Positions 22,692-38,100 of a DNA stretch of 64,000 nt are shown one piece after another. This DNA is from Symsagittifera roscoffensis (lineage: Eukaryota > Xenacoelomorpha > Acoela > Convolutidae), in the NCBI RefSeq assembly GCF_963678635.1, contig NC_087062.1:40099676-40163675 (forward strand), read 5' to 3'. Positions within the stretch are counted from its first letter, which is position 1, and the number at the start of each line of letters is the position of its first letter. Under the pieces are notes generated by a model. It was given only the letters and a program-made list of their open reading frames with translations, searched no databases and was not told the DNA's origin. Made by a program: the position numbers and the translations under genes.

Positions 22692-22902
22692 GGCTCTTTT
22701 CCAGTCCCCCTTCAAATTCAGCGTTGAAAAGCATATTTAACGTAATCCTAATGCAATGAAATTTAGCATGGTGAACAAACTGACTACTGTGAACAGATTT
22801 GTTCTTCATTCTTTACAGCGTAACATCACGCATTTAGCCGTAATAACACGTAAAACAAGCATAAAACTTGGTATTTTGAAGGAGGGAAACTGGAAAAGAG
22901 CC
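22692..22902. mobile_element. MITE-like element M2
   Basis: Ends GGCTCTTTTCCAGTCCCCCT and, inverted, GGAGGGAAACTGGAAAAGAGCC. Length 211 bp, near-equal to M1. The interior resembles 61805-61950 (atttgttcttcat, taacatcac/ttacatcaac). Confidence 0.65.
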
Positions 22903-23158
22903 CTCTTTTACTTCCCCCTGAAATTTTTTAGAATAATTTTTCTACTGACATTGTCGAATTGTTGTAAAAATTGGCACACAGATTAATCAGGCCATGACCA
23001 ACATATATGGTCTTCATACTCAACTTTGTAAAACCACTCGTTACACCATGAAATCGATGCTTATGGGAGGTGGTGGTGGAGGGGGTGGGGTTTAGAGGAA
23101 AAAGAGCTTAACTTAGATGGTAATTTTACGAGGGGCGCGGGAAACAAGATAAGAACCC
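22903..23158. mobile_element. MITE-like element M4 and left flank of the satellite
   Basis: Starts CTCTTTTACTTCCCCC directly after M2 and ends at about 23107 with GGAAAAAGAGC. Its interior again has ggccatgaccaacatat and ccactcgtt/aaatcgatgcttatg, in the orientation opposite to the satellite. At 23119-23158 is a diverged end (tttacgaggggcgcggga) matching the M1 left end inverted. Confidence 0.55.
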
Positions 23159-23160
23159 AA

Positions 23161-26100
23161 TTTGATGGTGTAATTAGTGGCTTACAAGGTTAAATATGAA
23201 AACCAATTATGTTTGTCTTGGCCATATGTGCAATTCAGGTATTTGAGAGTTTATTTTGTTTGAAGTGGGGCCCATTTTCCTTTTCCCATCACATCACATA
23301 AGCATCAAATTTATGGTTTAACGAGGGGTTTCAAATGGTTAAGCATGAATACCAAATATGTTTGTCATGGCCATATGTGCAATTCAGGTATTTGAGAATT
23401 TATTTTGTTTGAAGTGGGGCCCATTTTCCTTTTCCCATCACATCACATAAGCATCAAATTTATGGTTTAACGAGGGGTTTCAAATGGTTAAACATGAACA
23501 CCAAATATGTTTGTCATGGCCATATGTGCAATTTAGGTATTTGAGAGTTTATTTTGTTTGAAGTGGGGCACATTTTCCTTTTCTCATCACATCGCATAAG
23601 CATCAAATTTATGGTTTAACGAGGGGTTTCAAATGGTTAAGCATGAACACCAAATATGTTTGTCATGGCCATATGTGCAATTCAGGTATTTGAGAGTTTA
23701 TTTTGTTTGAAGTGGGGCCCATTTTCCTTTTCCCATCACATCACATAAGCATCAAATTTATGGTTTAACGAGGGGTTTCAAATGGTTAAACATGAACACC
23801 AAATATGTTTGTCATGGCCATATGTGCAATTTAGGTATTTGAGAGTTTATTTTGTTTGAACTGGGGCCCATTTTCCTTTTCTCATCACATCGCATAAGCA
23901 TCAAATTTATGGTTTAACGAGGAGGGTTTCAAATGGTTAAGCATGAACACCAAATATGTTTGTCATGGCCATATGTGCAATTCAGGTATTTGAGAGTTTA
24001 TTTTGTTTGAAGTGGGGCCCATTTTCCTTTTCCCATCACATCACATAAGCCTCAAATTTATGGTTTAACGAGGGGTTTCAAATGGTTAAACATGAACACC
24101 AAATATGTTTGTCATGGCCATATGTGCAATTTAGGTATTTGAGAGTTTATTTTGTTTGAAGTGGGGCCCACTTTCCTTTTCTCATCACATCGCATAAGCA
24201 TCAAATTTATGGTTTAACGAGGGGTTTCAAATGGTTAAGCATGAACACCAAATATGTTTGTCATGGCCATATGTGCAATTCAGGTATTTGAGAGTTTATT
24301 TTGTTTGAAGTGGGGCCCATTTTCCTTTTCCCATCACATCACATAAGCATCAAATTTATGGTTTAACGAGGGGTTTCAAATGGTTAAGCATGAACACCAA
24401 ATATGTTTGTCATGGCCATATGTGCAATTCAGGTATTTGAGAGTTTATTTTGTTTGAAGTGGGGCCCATTTTCCTTTTCCCATCACATCACATAAGCATC
24501 AAATTTATGGTTTAACGAGCGGTTTCAAATGGTTAAGCATGAACACCAAATATGTTTGTCATGGCCATATGTGCAATTTAGGTATTTGAGAGTTTATTTT
24601 GTTTGAAGTGGGGCTCATTTTCTTTTTCTCATCACATCGCATAAGCATCAAATTTTTGGTTTAACGAGGGGTTTCAAATGGTTAAGCATGAACACCAAAT
24701 ATGTTTGTCATGGCCATATGTGCAATTCAGGTATTTGAGAGTTTATTTTGTTTGAAGTGGGGCCCATTTTCCTTTTCCCATCACATCACATAAGCATCAA
24801 ATTTATGGTTTAACGAGGGGTTTCAAATGGTTAAGCATGAACACCAAATATGTTTGTCATGGCCATATGTGCAATTCAGGTATTTTGAGAGTTTATTTTG
24901 TTTGAAGTGGGGCTCATTTTCCTTTTCCCATCACATCACATAAGCATCAAATTTATGGTTTAACGAGGGGTTTCAAATGGTTAAGCATGAACACCAAATA
25001 TGTTTGTCATGGCCATATGTGCAATTCAGGTATTTGAGAGTTTATTTTGTTTGAAGTGGGGCCCATTTTCCTTTTCCCATCACATCACATTAGCATCAAA
25101 TTTATGGTTTAACGAGGGGTTTCAAATGGTTAAACATGAACACCAAATATGTTTGTCATGGCCATATGTGCAATTCAGGTATTTGAGAGTTTATTTTGTT
25201 TGAAGTGGGGCCCATTTTCCTTTTCTCATCACATCGCATAAGCATCAAATTTATGGTTTAACGAGGGTTTCAAATGGTTAAGCATGAACACCAAATATGT
25301 TTGTCATGGCCATATGTGCAATTCAGGTAATTGAGAGTTTATTTTGTTTGAAGTGGGGCCCATTTTCCTTTTCCCATCACATCACATAAGCATCAAATTT
25401 ATGGTTTAACGAGGGGTTTCAAATGGTTAAGCATGAACACCAAATATGTTTGTCATGGCCATATGTGCAATTTAGGTATTTGAGAGTTTATTTTGTTTGA
25501 AGTGGGGCCCATTTTCCTTTTCCCATCACATCACATAAGCATCAAACTTATGGTTTAACGAGGGGTTTCAAATGGTTAAACATGAACACCAAATATGTTT
25601 GTCATGGCCATATGTGCAATTTAGGTATTTGAGAGTTTATTTTGTTTGAAGTGGGGCCCATTTTCCTTTTCTCATCACATCGCATATGCATCAAATTTAT
25701 GGTTTAACGAGGGGTTTCAAATGGTTAAGCATGAACACCAAATATGTTTGTCATGGCCATATGTGCAATTCAGGTATTTGAGAGTTTATTTTGTTTGAAG
25801 TGGGGCCCATTTTCCTTTTCCCATCACATCACATAAGCATCAAATTTCTGGTTTAACGAGGGGTTTCAAATGGTTAAGCATGAACACCAAATATGTTTGT
25901 CATGGCCATATGTGCAATTCAGGTATTTGAGAGTTTATTTTGTTTGAAGTGGGGCTCATTTTCCTTTTCCCATCACATCACATAAGCATCAAATTTATAG
26001 TTTAACGAGGGGTTTCAAATGGTTAAGCATGAACACCAAATATGTTTGTCATGGCCATATGTGCAATTCAGGTATTTGAGAGTTTATTTTGTTTGAAGTG

Positions 26101-29100
26101 GGGCCCATTTTCCTTTTCCCATCACATCACATTAGCATCAAATTTATGGTTTAACGAGGGGTTTCAAATGGTTAAGCATGAACACCAAATATGTTTGTCA
26201 TGGCCATATGTGCAATTCAGGTATTTGAGAGTTTATTTTGTTTGAAATGGGGCCCATTTTCCTTTTCCCATCAAATCACAAAAGCATCAAACTTATGGTT
26301 TAACGAGGGGTTTCAAATGGTTAAGCATGGACACTAAATATGTTTGTCATGGTCATATGTGCAATTCAGGTAATTGATGGTTTATTTTGTTTGAAGTGGG
26401 GCCCATTTTCCTTTTCCCATCACATCACATAAGCATCAAATTTATGGTTTAACGAGGGGTTTCAAATGGTTAAGCATGAACACCAAATATGTTTGTCTTG
26501 GCCATATGTGCAATTCAGGTATTTGAGAGTTTATTTAGTTTGAAGTGGGGCCCATTTTCTTTTTCCCATCACATCACATAGGCATCAAATTTATGGTTTA
26601 ACGAGGGGTTTCAAATGGTTAAGCACGAACACCAAATATGTTTGTCATGGCTATATGTGCAATTCAGGTATTTAAGAGTTTATTTTGTTTGAAGTGGGGC
26701 CCATTTTCCTTTTCCCATCACATCACATAAGCATCAAATTTATGGTTTAACGAGTGGTTTCAAATGGTTAAGCATGAACACCAAATATGTTTGTCTTGGC
26801 CATATGTGCAATTCAGGTATTTGAGAATTTATTTTGTTTGAAGTGGGGCCCATTTTCCTTTTCCCATCACATCACATAAGCATCAAATTTATGGTTTAAC
26901 GAGGGGTTTCAAATGGTTAAGCATGAACACCAAATATGTTTGTCTTGGCCATATGTGCAATTCAGGTATTTGAGAATTTATTTTGTTTGAAGTGGGGCCC
27001 ATTTTCCTTTTCCCATCACATCACATAAGCATCAAATTTATGGTTTAACGAGGGGTTTCAAATGGTTAAGCATGAACACCAAATATGTTTGTCATGGCCA
27101 TATGTGCAATTCAGGTATTTGAGAGTTAATTTTGTTTGAAGTGGGGCCCATTTTCCTTTTCCCATCACATCACATAAGCATCAAATTTATGGTTTAACGA
27201 GTGGTTTCAAATGGTTAAGCATGAACACCAAATATGTTTGTCTTGGCCATATGTGCAATTCAGGTATTTGAGAATTTATTTTGTTTGAAGTGGGGCCCAT
27301 TTTCCTTTTCCCATCACATCACATAAGCATCAAATTTATGGTTTAACGAGGGGTTTCAAATGGTTAAGCATGAACACCAAATATGTTTGTCTTGGCCATA
27401 TGTGCAATTCAGGTATTTGAGAATTTATTTTGTTTGAAGTGGGGCCCATTTTCCTTTTCCCATCACATCACATAAGCATCAAATTTATGGTTTAACGAGG
27501 GGTTTCAAATGGTTAAGCATGAACACCAAATATGTTTGTCATGGCCATATGTGCAATTCAGGTATTTGAGAGTTAATTTTGTTTGAAGTGGGGCCCATTT
27601 TCCTTTTCCCATCACATCACATAAGCATCAAATTTATGGTTTAACGAGTGGTTTCAAATGGTTAAGCATGAACACCAAATATGTTTGTCTTGGCCATATG
27701 TGCAATTCAGGTATTTGAGAATTTATTTTGTTTGAAGTGGGGCCCATTTTCCTTTTCCCATCACATCACATAAGCATCAAATTTATGGTTTAACGAGGGG
27801 TTTCAAATGGTTAAGCATGAACACCAAATATGTTTGTCTTGGCCATATGTGCAATTCAGGTATTTGAGAATTTATTTTGTTTGAAGTGGGGCCCATTTTC
27901 CTTTTCCCATCACATCACATAAGCATCAAATTTATGGTTTAACGAGGGGTTTCAAATGGTTAAGCATGAACACCAAATATGTTTGTCATGGCCATATGTG
28001 CAATTCAGGTATTTGAGAATTTATTTTGTTTGAAGTGGGGCCCATTTTCCTTTTCCCATCACATCACATAAGCATCAAATTTATGGTTTAACGAGGGGTT
28101 TCAAATGGTTAAGCATGAACACCAAATATGTTTGTCATGGCCATATGTGCAATTCAGGTATTTGAGAGTTAATTTTGTTTGAAGTGGGGCCCATTTTCCT
28201 TTTCCCATCACATCACATAAGCATCAAATTTATGGTTTAACGAGGGGTTTCAAATGGTTAAGCATGAACACCAAATATGTTTGTCTTGGCCATATGTGCA
28301 ATTCAGGTATTTGAGAGTTTATTTTGTTTGAAGTGGGGCCCATTTTCCTTTTCCCATCACATCACATAAGCATCAAATTTATGGTTTAACGAGGGGTTTC
28401 AAATGGTTAAGCATGAACACCAAACATGTTTGTCATAGCCATATGTGCAATTCAGGTATTTGAGAGTTTATTTTGTTTGAAGTGGGGCCCATTTTCCTTT
28501 TCCCATCACATCACATTAGCATCAAATTTATGGTTTAACGAGGGGTTTCAAATGGTTAAGCATGAACACCAAATATGTTTGTCATGGCCATATGTGCAAT
28601 TCAGGTATTTGAGAGTTTATTTTGTTTGAAATGGGGCCCATTTTCCTTTTCCCATCAAATCACAAAAGCATCAAATTTATGGTTTAACGAGGGGTTTCAA
28701 ATGGTTAAGCATGGACACCAAATATGTTTGTCATGGTCATATGTGCAATTCAGGTAATTGAGAGTTTATTTTGTTTGAAGTGGGGCCCATTTTCCTTTTC
28801 CCATCACATCACATAAGCATCAAATTTATGGTTTAACGAGGGGTTTCAAATGGTTAAGCATGAACACCAAATATGTTTGTCTTGGCCATATGTGCAATTC
28901 AGGTATTTGAGAGTTTATTTAGTTTGAAGTGGGGCCCATTTTCTTTTTCCCATCACATCACATAGGCATCAAATTTATGGTTTAACGAGGGGTTTCAAAT
29001 GGTTAAGCACGAACACCAAATATGTTTGTCATGGCTATATGTGCAATTCAGGTATTTGAGAGTTTATTTTGTTTGAAGTGGGGCCCATTTTCCTTTTCCC

Positions 29101-32100
29101 ATCACATCACATAAGCATCAAATTTATGGTTTAACGAGTGGTTTCAAATGGTTAAGCATGAACACCAAATATGTTTGTCTTGGCCATATGTGCAATTCAG
29201 GTATTTGAGAGTTTATTTTGTTTGAAGTGGGGCCCATTTTCTTTTTCCCATCACATCACATAAGCATCAAATTTATGGTTTAACGAGGGGTTTCAAATGG
29301 TTAAGCATGAACACCAAATATGTTTGTCTTGGCCATATGTGCAATTCAGGTATTTGAGAATTTATTTTGTTTGAAGTGGGGCCCATTTTCCTTTTCCCAT
29401 CACATCACATAAGCATCAAATTTATGGTTTAACGAGGGGTTTCAAATGGTTAAGCATGAACACCAAATATGTTTGTCATGGCCATATGTGCAATTCAGGT
29501 ATTTGAGAGTTGATTTTGTTTGAAGTGGGGCCCATTTTCCTTTTCCCATCACATCACATAAGCATCAAATTTATGGTTTAACGAGGGGTTTCAAATGGTT
29601 AAGCATGAACACCAAATATGTTTGTCTTGGCCATATGTGCAATTCAGGTATTTGAGAGTTTATTTTGTTTGAAGTGGGGCCCATTTTCCTTTTCCCATCA
29701 CATCACATAAGCATCAAATTTATGGTTTAACGAGGGGTTTCAAATGGTTAAGCATGAACACCAAACATGTTTGTCATAGCCATATGTGCAATTCAGGTAT
29801 TTGAGAGTTTATTTTGTTTGAAGTGGGGCCCATTTTCCTTTTCCCATCACATCACATAAGCATCAAATTTATGGTTAAACGAGGGGTTTCAAATGGTTAA
29901 GCATGAACACCAAATATGTTTGTCATGGCCATATGTGCAATTCAGGTAATTGAGAGTTTATTTTGTTTAAAGTGGGGCCCATTTTCCTTTTCCCATCACA
30001 TCACCTAAGCATCAAATTTATGGTTTAACGAGGGGTTTCAAATGGTTAAGCATGAACACCAAATATGTTTGTCATGGCCATATGTGCAATTCAGGTATTT
30101 GAGAGTTTATTTTGTTTGAAGTGGGGCCCATTTTCCTTTTCCCATCACATCACATAAGCATCAAATTTATGGTTTAACGAGGGGTTTCAAATGGTTAAGC
30201 ATGAACACCAAGTATGTTTGTCATGGCCATATGTGCAATTCAGGTATTTGAGAGTTTATTTTGTTTGAAGGGGGGCCCATTTTTTTCCCCCATCACATCA
30301 CATAAGCATCAAATTTATAGTTTAACGAGGGGTTTTAAATGGTTAAGCATGAACACCAAATATGTTTGTCTTGGCCATATATGCAGTTCAGGTATTTGAG
30401 AGTTTATTTTGTTTGAAGTGGGGCCCATTTTCCTTTTCCCATCACATCACATAAGCATCAAATTTATGGTTTAACGAGGGGTTTCAAATGGTTAAGCATG
30501 AACACCAAATAGGTTTGTCATGGCGATATGTGCAATTCAGGTATTTGAGAGTTTATTTTGTTTGAAGTGGGGCCCATTTTCCTTTTCCCATCACATCACC
30601 TAAGCATCAAATTTATGGTTTAACGAGGGGTTTCAAATGGTTATGCATGAACACCAAATATGTTTGTCTTGGCCATATGTGCGATTCAGGTATTTGAGAG
30701 TTTATTTTGTAGAAGTGGGGCCCATTTTTTTTTCCCATCACATCACATAAGCATCAAATTTATGGTTTAACGAGGGGTTTCAAATGGTTAAGCATGAACA
30801 CCAAATATGTTTGTCTTGGCCATATGTGCAATTCAGGTATTTGAGAGTTTATTTTGTTTGAAGTGGGGCCCATTTTCCTTTTCCCATCACATCACATAAG
30901 CATCAAATTTATGGTTTAACGAGGGGTTTCAAATGGTTAAGCATGAACACCAAATATGTTTGTCTTGGCCATATGTGCCATTCAGGTATTTGAGAGTTTA
31001 TTTTGTTTGAAGTGGGGCCCATTTTCCTTTTCCCATCACATCAAATAAGCACCAAATTTATGGTTTAACGAGGGGTTTCAAATGATTAAGCATGAACACC
31101 AAATATGTTTGTCATGGCCATATGTGCAATTCAGGTATTTGAGAGTTTATTTTGTTTGAAGTGGGGCCCATTTTCCTTTTCCCATCACATCACATAAGCA
31201 TCAAATTTATGGTTTAACGAGGGGTTTCAAATGGTTAAGCATGAACACCAAATATGTTTGTCTTGGCCATATGTGCAATTCAGGTATTTGAGAGTTTATT
31301 TTGTTTGAAGTGGGGCCCATTTTCCTTTTCCCATCACATCACATAAGCATCAAATTTATGGTTTAACGAGGGGTTTCAAATGGTTAAGCATGAACACCAA
31401 ACATGTTTGTCATAGCCATATGTGCAATTCAGGTATTTGAGAGTTTATTTTGTTTGAAGTGGGGCCCATTTTCCTTTTCCCATCACATCACATAAGCATC
31501 AAATTTATGGTTAAACGAGGGGTTTCAAATGGTTAAGCATGAACACCAAATATGTTTGTCATGGCCATATGTGCAATTCAGGTAATTGAGAGTTTATTTT
31601 GTTTAAAGTGGGGCCCATTTTCCTTTTCCCATCACATCACCTAAGCATCAAATTTATGGTTTAACGAGGGGTTTCAAATGGTTAAGCATGAACACCAAAT
31701 ATGTTTGTCATGGCCATATGTGCAATTCAGGTATTTGAGAGTTTATTTTGTTTGAAGTGGGGCCCATTTTCCTTTTCCCATCACATCACATAAGCATCAA
31801 ATTTATGGTTTAACGAGGGGTTTCAAATGGTTAAGCATGAACACCAAGTATGTTTGTCATGGCCATATGTGCAATTCAGGTATTTGAGAGTTTATTTTGT
31901 TTGAAGTGGGGCCCATTTTTTTTCCCCCATCACATCACATAAGCATCAAATTTATGGTTTAACGAGGGGTTTTAAATGGTTAAGCATGAACACCAAATAT
32001 GTTTGTCTTGGCCATATATGCAGTTCAGGTATTTGAGAGTTTATTTTGTTTGAAGTGGGGCCATTTTCCTTTTCCCATCACATCACATAATAATCAAATT

Positions 32101-35100
32101 TATGGTTTAACGAGGGGTTTCAAATGGTTAAGCATGAACACCAAATAGGTTTGTCATGGCGATATGTGCAATTCAGGTATTTGAGAGTTTATTTTGTTTG
32201 AAGTGGGGCCCATTTTCCTTTTCCCATCACATCACCTAAGCATCAAATTTATGGTTTAACGAGGGGTTTCAAATGGTTAAGCATGAACACCAAATATGTT
32301 TGTCTTGGCCATATGTGCAATTCAGGTATTTGAGAGTTTATTTTGTTTGAAGTGGGGCCCATTTTCCTTTTCCCATCACATCACATAAGCATCAAATTTA
32401 TAGTTTAACGAGGGGTTTTAAATGGTTAAGTATGAACACCAAATGTGTTTGTCTTGGCCATATGTGCAATTCAGGTATTTGAGAGTTTATTTTGTTTGAA
32501 GTGGGGCCCATTTTCCTTTTCCCATCACATCACATAAGCATCAAATTTATAGTTTAACGAGGGGTTTTAAATGGTTAAGTATGAACACCAAATATGTTTG
32601 TCTTGGCCATATGTGCAATTCAGGTATTTGAGAGTTTATTTTGTTTGAAGTGGGGCCCATTTTCCTTTTCCCATCACATCACATAAGCATCAAATTTATA
32701 GTTTAACGAGGGGTTTTAAATGGTTAAGTATGAACACCAAATGTGTTTGTCTTGGCCATATGTGCAATTCAGGTATTTGAGAGTTTATTTTGTTTGAAGT
32801 GGGGCCCATTTTCCTTTTCCCATCTTATCAAATAAGCACCAAATTTATGGTTTAACGAGGGGTTTCAAATGATTAAGCATGAACACCAAATATGTTTGTC
32901 ATGGCCATAAGTGCAATTCAGGTATTTGAGAGTTTATTTTGTTTGAAGTGGGGCCCATTTTCCTTTTCCCATCACATCACATAAGCATCAAATTTATGGT
33001 TTAACGAGGGGTTTCAAATGGTTAAGCATGAACACCATTTATGTTTGTCTTGGCCATATGTGCAATTCAGGTATTTCAGAGTTTATTTTGTTTGAAGTGG
33101 GGCCCATTTTCCTTTTCCCATCAAATCACATAAGCATCAAATTTATGGTTTAACGAGGGGTTTCAAATGGTTAAGCATGAACACCAAATATGTTTGTCTT
33201 GGCCATATGTGCAATTCAGCTATTTGAGAGTTTATTTTGTTTGAAGTGGGGCCCATTTTCCTTTTCCCATCACATCACATAAGCATCAAATTTATGGTTT
33301 AACGAGCGGTTTCAAATGGTTAAGCATGAACACCAAATATGTTTGTCTTGGCCATATGTGCAATTCAGGTATTTGAGAGTTTATTTTGTTTGAAGTGGGG
33401 CCCATTTTCTTTTTCCCATCACATCACATAAGCATCAAATTTATGGTTTAACGAGGGGTTTTAAATGGTTAAGCATGAACACCAAATATGTTTGTCTTGG
33501 CCATATGTGCAATTCAGGTATTTGAGAATTTATTTTGTTTGAAGTGGGGCCCATTTTCCTTTTCCCATCACATCACATAAGCATCAAAATTATGGTTTAA
33601 CGAGGGGTTTCAAATGGTTAAGCATGAACACCAAATATGTTTGTCATGGCCATATGTGCAATTCAGGTATTTGAGAGTTAATTTTGTTTGAAGTGGGGCC
33701 CATTTTCCTTTTCCCATCACATCACATAAGCATCAAATTTATGGTTTAACGAGGGGTTTCAAATGGTTAAGCATGAACACCAAATATGTTTGTCTTGGCC
33801 ATATGTGCAATTCAGGTGTTTGAGAGTTTATTTTGTTTGAAGTGGGGCCCATTTTCCTTTTCCCATCACATCACATAAGCATCAAATTTATGGTTTAACG
33901 AGGGGTTTCAAATGGTTAAGCATGAACACCAAACATGTTTGTCATAGCCATTTGTGCAATTCAGGTATTTGAGAGTTTATTTTGTTTGAAGTGGGGCCCA
34001 TTTTCCTTTTCCCATCACATCACATAAGCATCAAATTTATGGTTAAACGAGGGGTTTCAAATGGTTAAGCATGAACACCAAATATGTTTGTCATGGCCAT
34101 ATGTGCAATTCAGGTAATTGAGAGTTTATTTTGTTTAAAGTGGGGCCCATTTTCCTTTTCCCATCACATCACCTAAGCATCAAATTTATGGTTTAACGAG
34201 GGGTTTCAAATGGTTAAGCATGAACACCAAATATGGTTGTCATGGCCATATGTGCAATTCAGGTATTTGAGAGTTTATTTTGTTTGAAGTGGGGCCCATT
34301 TTCCTTTTCCCATCACATCACATAAGCATCAAATTTATGGTTTAACGAGGGGTTTCAAATGGTTAAGCATGAACACCAATTATGTTTGTCATGGCCATAT
34401 GTGCAATTCAGGTATTTGAGAGTTTATTTTGTTTGAAGTGGGCCCATTTTCTTTTCCCCATCACATCACATAAGCATCAAATTTATAGTTTAACGAGGGG
34501 TTTTAAATGGTTAAGCATGAACACCAAATATGTTTGTCTTGGCCATATATGCAGTTCAGGTATTTGAGAGTTTATTTTGTTTGAAGTGGGGCCCATTTTC
34601 CTTTTCCCATCACATCACATAAGCATCAAATTTATGGTTTAACGAGGGGTTTCAAATGGTTAAGCATGAACACCAAATATGTTTGTCTTGGCCATATGTG
34701 CAATTCAGTTATTTGAGAATTTATTTTGTTTGAAGTGGGGCCCATTTTCCTTTTCCCATCACATCACATAAGCATCAAAATTATGGTTTAACGAGGGGTT
34801 TCAAATGGTTAAGCATGAACACCAAATATGTTTGTCATGGCCATATGTGCAATTCAGGTATTTGAGAGTTTATTTTGTTTGAAGTGGGGCCCATTTTCCA
34901 TTTCCCATCACATCACATAAGCATCAAATTTATGGTTTAACGAGGGGTTTCAAATGGTTAAGCATGAACACCAATTAAGTTTGTCATGGCCATATGTGCA
35001 ATTCAGGTATTTGAGAGTTTATTTTGTTTGAAGTGGGGCCCATTTTCTTTTCCCCATCACATCACATAAGCATCAAATTTATAGTTTAACGAGGGGTTTT

Positions 35101-38100
35101 AAATGGTTAAGAATGAACACCAAATATGTTTGTCTTGGCCATATGTGCAATTCAGGTATTTGAAAGTTTATTTTGTTTGAAGTGGGGCCCATTTTCTTTT
35201 TCCCATCACATCACATAAGCATCAAATTTATGGTTTAACGAGGGGTTTCAAATGGTTAAGCATGAACACCAAATATGTTTGTCTTGGCCATATGTGCAAT
35301 TCAGGTATTTGAGAATTTATTTTGTTTGAAGTGGGGCCCATTTTCCTTTTCCCATCACATCACATTAGCATCAAATTTATGGTTTAACGAGGGGTTTCAA
35401 ATGGTTAAGCATGAACACCAAATATGTTTGTCTTGGCCATATGTGCAATTCAGGTATTTGAGAGTTTATTTTGTTTGAAGTGGGGCCCATTTTCCTTTTC
35501 CCATCACATCACATAAGCATCAAATTTATGGTTTAACGAGTGGTTTCAAATGGTTAAGCATGAACACCAAATATGTTTGTCTTGGCCATATGTGCAATTC
35601 AGGTATTTGAGAGTTTATTTTGTTTGAAGTGGGGCCCATTTTCTTTTTCCCATCACATCACATAAGCATCAAATTTATGGTTTAACGAGGGGTTTCAAAT
35701 GGTTAAGCATGAACACCAAATATGTTTGTCTTGGCCATATGTGCAATTCAGGTATTTGAGAATTTATTTTGTTTGAAGTGGGGCCCATTTTCCTTTTCCC
35801 ATCACATCACATAAGCATCAAATTTATGGTTTAACGAGGGGTTTCAAATGGTTAAGCATGAACACCAATTATGTTTGTCTTGGCCATATGTGCAATTCAG
35901 GTATTTGAGAGTTTATTTTGTTTGAAGTGGGGCCCATTTTCCTTTTCCCATCACATCACATAAGCATCAAATTTATGGTTTAACGAGGGGTTTCAAATGG
36001 TTAAGCATGAACACCAAACATGTTTGTCATAGCCATATGTGCAATTCAGGTATTTGAGAGTTCATTTTGTTTGAAGTGGGGCCCATTTTCCTTTTCCCAT
36101 CACATCACATAAGCATCAAATTTATGGTTAAACGAGGGGTTTCAAATGGTTAAGCATGAACACCAAATATGTTTGTCATGGCCATATGGGCAATTCAGGT
36201 AATTGAGAGTTTATTTTGTTTAACGTGGGGCCCGTTTTCCTTTTCCCATCACATCACCTAAGCATCAAATTTATGGTTTAACGAGGGGTTTCAAATGGTT
36301 AAGCATGAACACCAAATATGTTTGTCATGGCCATATGTGCAATTCAGGTATTTGAGAGTTTATTTTGTTTGAAGTGGGGCCCATTTTCCTTTTCCCATCA
36401 CATCACATAAGCATCAAATTTATGGTTTAACGAGGGGTTTCAAATGGTTAAGCATGAACACCAATTATGTTTGTCATGGCCATATGTGCAATTCAGGTAT
36501 TTGAGAGTTTATTTTGTTTGAAGTGGGGCCCATTTTCTTTTCCCCATCACATCACATAAGCATCAAATTTATAGTTTAACGAGGGGTTTTAAATGGTTAA
36601 GCATGAACACCAAATATGTTTGTCTTGGCCATATATGCAGTTCAGGTATTTGAGAGTTTATTTTGTTTGAAGTGGGGCCCATTTTCCTTTTCCCATCACA
36701 TCACATAAGCATCAAATTTATGGTTTAACGAGGGGTTTCAAATGGTTAAGCATGAACACCAAATAGGTTTGTCATGGCGATATGTGCAACTCAGGTATTT
36801 GAGAGTTTATTTTGTTTGAAGTGGGGCCCATTTTTCTTTTCCCATCACATCACCTAAGCATCAAATTTATGGTTTAACGAGGGGTTTCAAATGGTTATGC
36901 ATGAACACCAAATATGTTTGTCATGGCCATATGTGCAATTCAGGTATTTGAGAGTTTATTTTGTTTGAAGTGGGGCCCATTTTCCTTTTCCCATCACATC
37001 ACATAAGCATCAAATTTATAGTTTAACGAGGGGTTTTAAATGGTTAAGTAGGAACACCAAATATGTTTGTCTTGGCCATATGTGCAATTCAGGTATTTGA
37101 GAGTTTAGTTTGTTTGAAGTGGGGCCCATTTTCCTTTTCCCATCACATCAAATAAGCACCAAATTTATGGTTTAACGAGGGGTTTCAAATGATTAAGCAT
37201 GAACACCAAATATGTTTGTCATGGCCATATGTGCAATTCAGGTATTTGAGAGTTTATTTTGTTTGAAGTGGGGCCCATTTTCCTTTTCCCATCACATCAC
37301 ATGAGCATCAAATTTATGGTTTAACGAGGGGTTTCAAATGGTTAAGCATGAACACCAAATATGTTTGTCTTGGCCATATGTGCAATTCAGGTATTTGAGA
37401 GTTTATTTTGTTTGAAGTGGGGCCCATTTTCCTTTTCCCATCACATCACATAAGCATCAAATTTATGGTTTAACGAGGGGTTTCAAATGGTTAAGCATGA
37501 ACACCAAATATGTTTGTCTTGGCCATGTGTGCAATTCAGGTATTTGAGAGTTTATTTTGTTTGAAGTGGGGCCCATTTTCCTTTTCCCATCACATCACAT
37601 AAGCATCAAATTTATGGTTTAACGAGGGGTTTCAAATGGTTAAGCATGAACACCAAATATGTTTGTCTTGGCCATATGTGCAATTCAGGTATTTGAGAGT
37701 TTATTTTGTTTGAAGTGGGGCCCATTTTCTTTTCCCCATCACATCACATAAGCATCAAATTTATGGTTTAACGAGGGGTTTCAAATGGTTAAGCATGAAC
37801 ACCAAATATGTTTGTCATGGCGATATGTGAAATTCAGGTATTTGAGAGTTTATTTTGTTTGAAGTGGGGCCCATTTTCCTTTTCCCATCACATCACATAA
37901 GCATCAAATTTATGGTTTAACGAGGGGTTTCAAATGGTTAAGCATGAACACCAAATATGTTTGTCTTGGCCATATGTGCAATTCAAGTATTTGAGAGTTT
38001 ATTTTGTTTGAAGTGGGGCCCATTTTCCTTTTCCCATCACATCACATAAGCATCAAATTTTTGGTTTAACGAGGGGTTTCAAATGGTTAAGCATGAACAC

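Noticed and set aside
25000-35478. Recurring 60-67-residue frames (MFVMAICAIQVF...) inside the satellite
   Set aside because: They arise because two reading passes through a 149-bp monomer happen to lack stops. 149 is not a multiple of three, variants change residues freely, and there is no start context.
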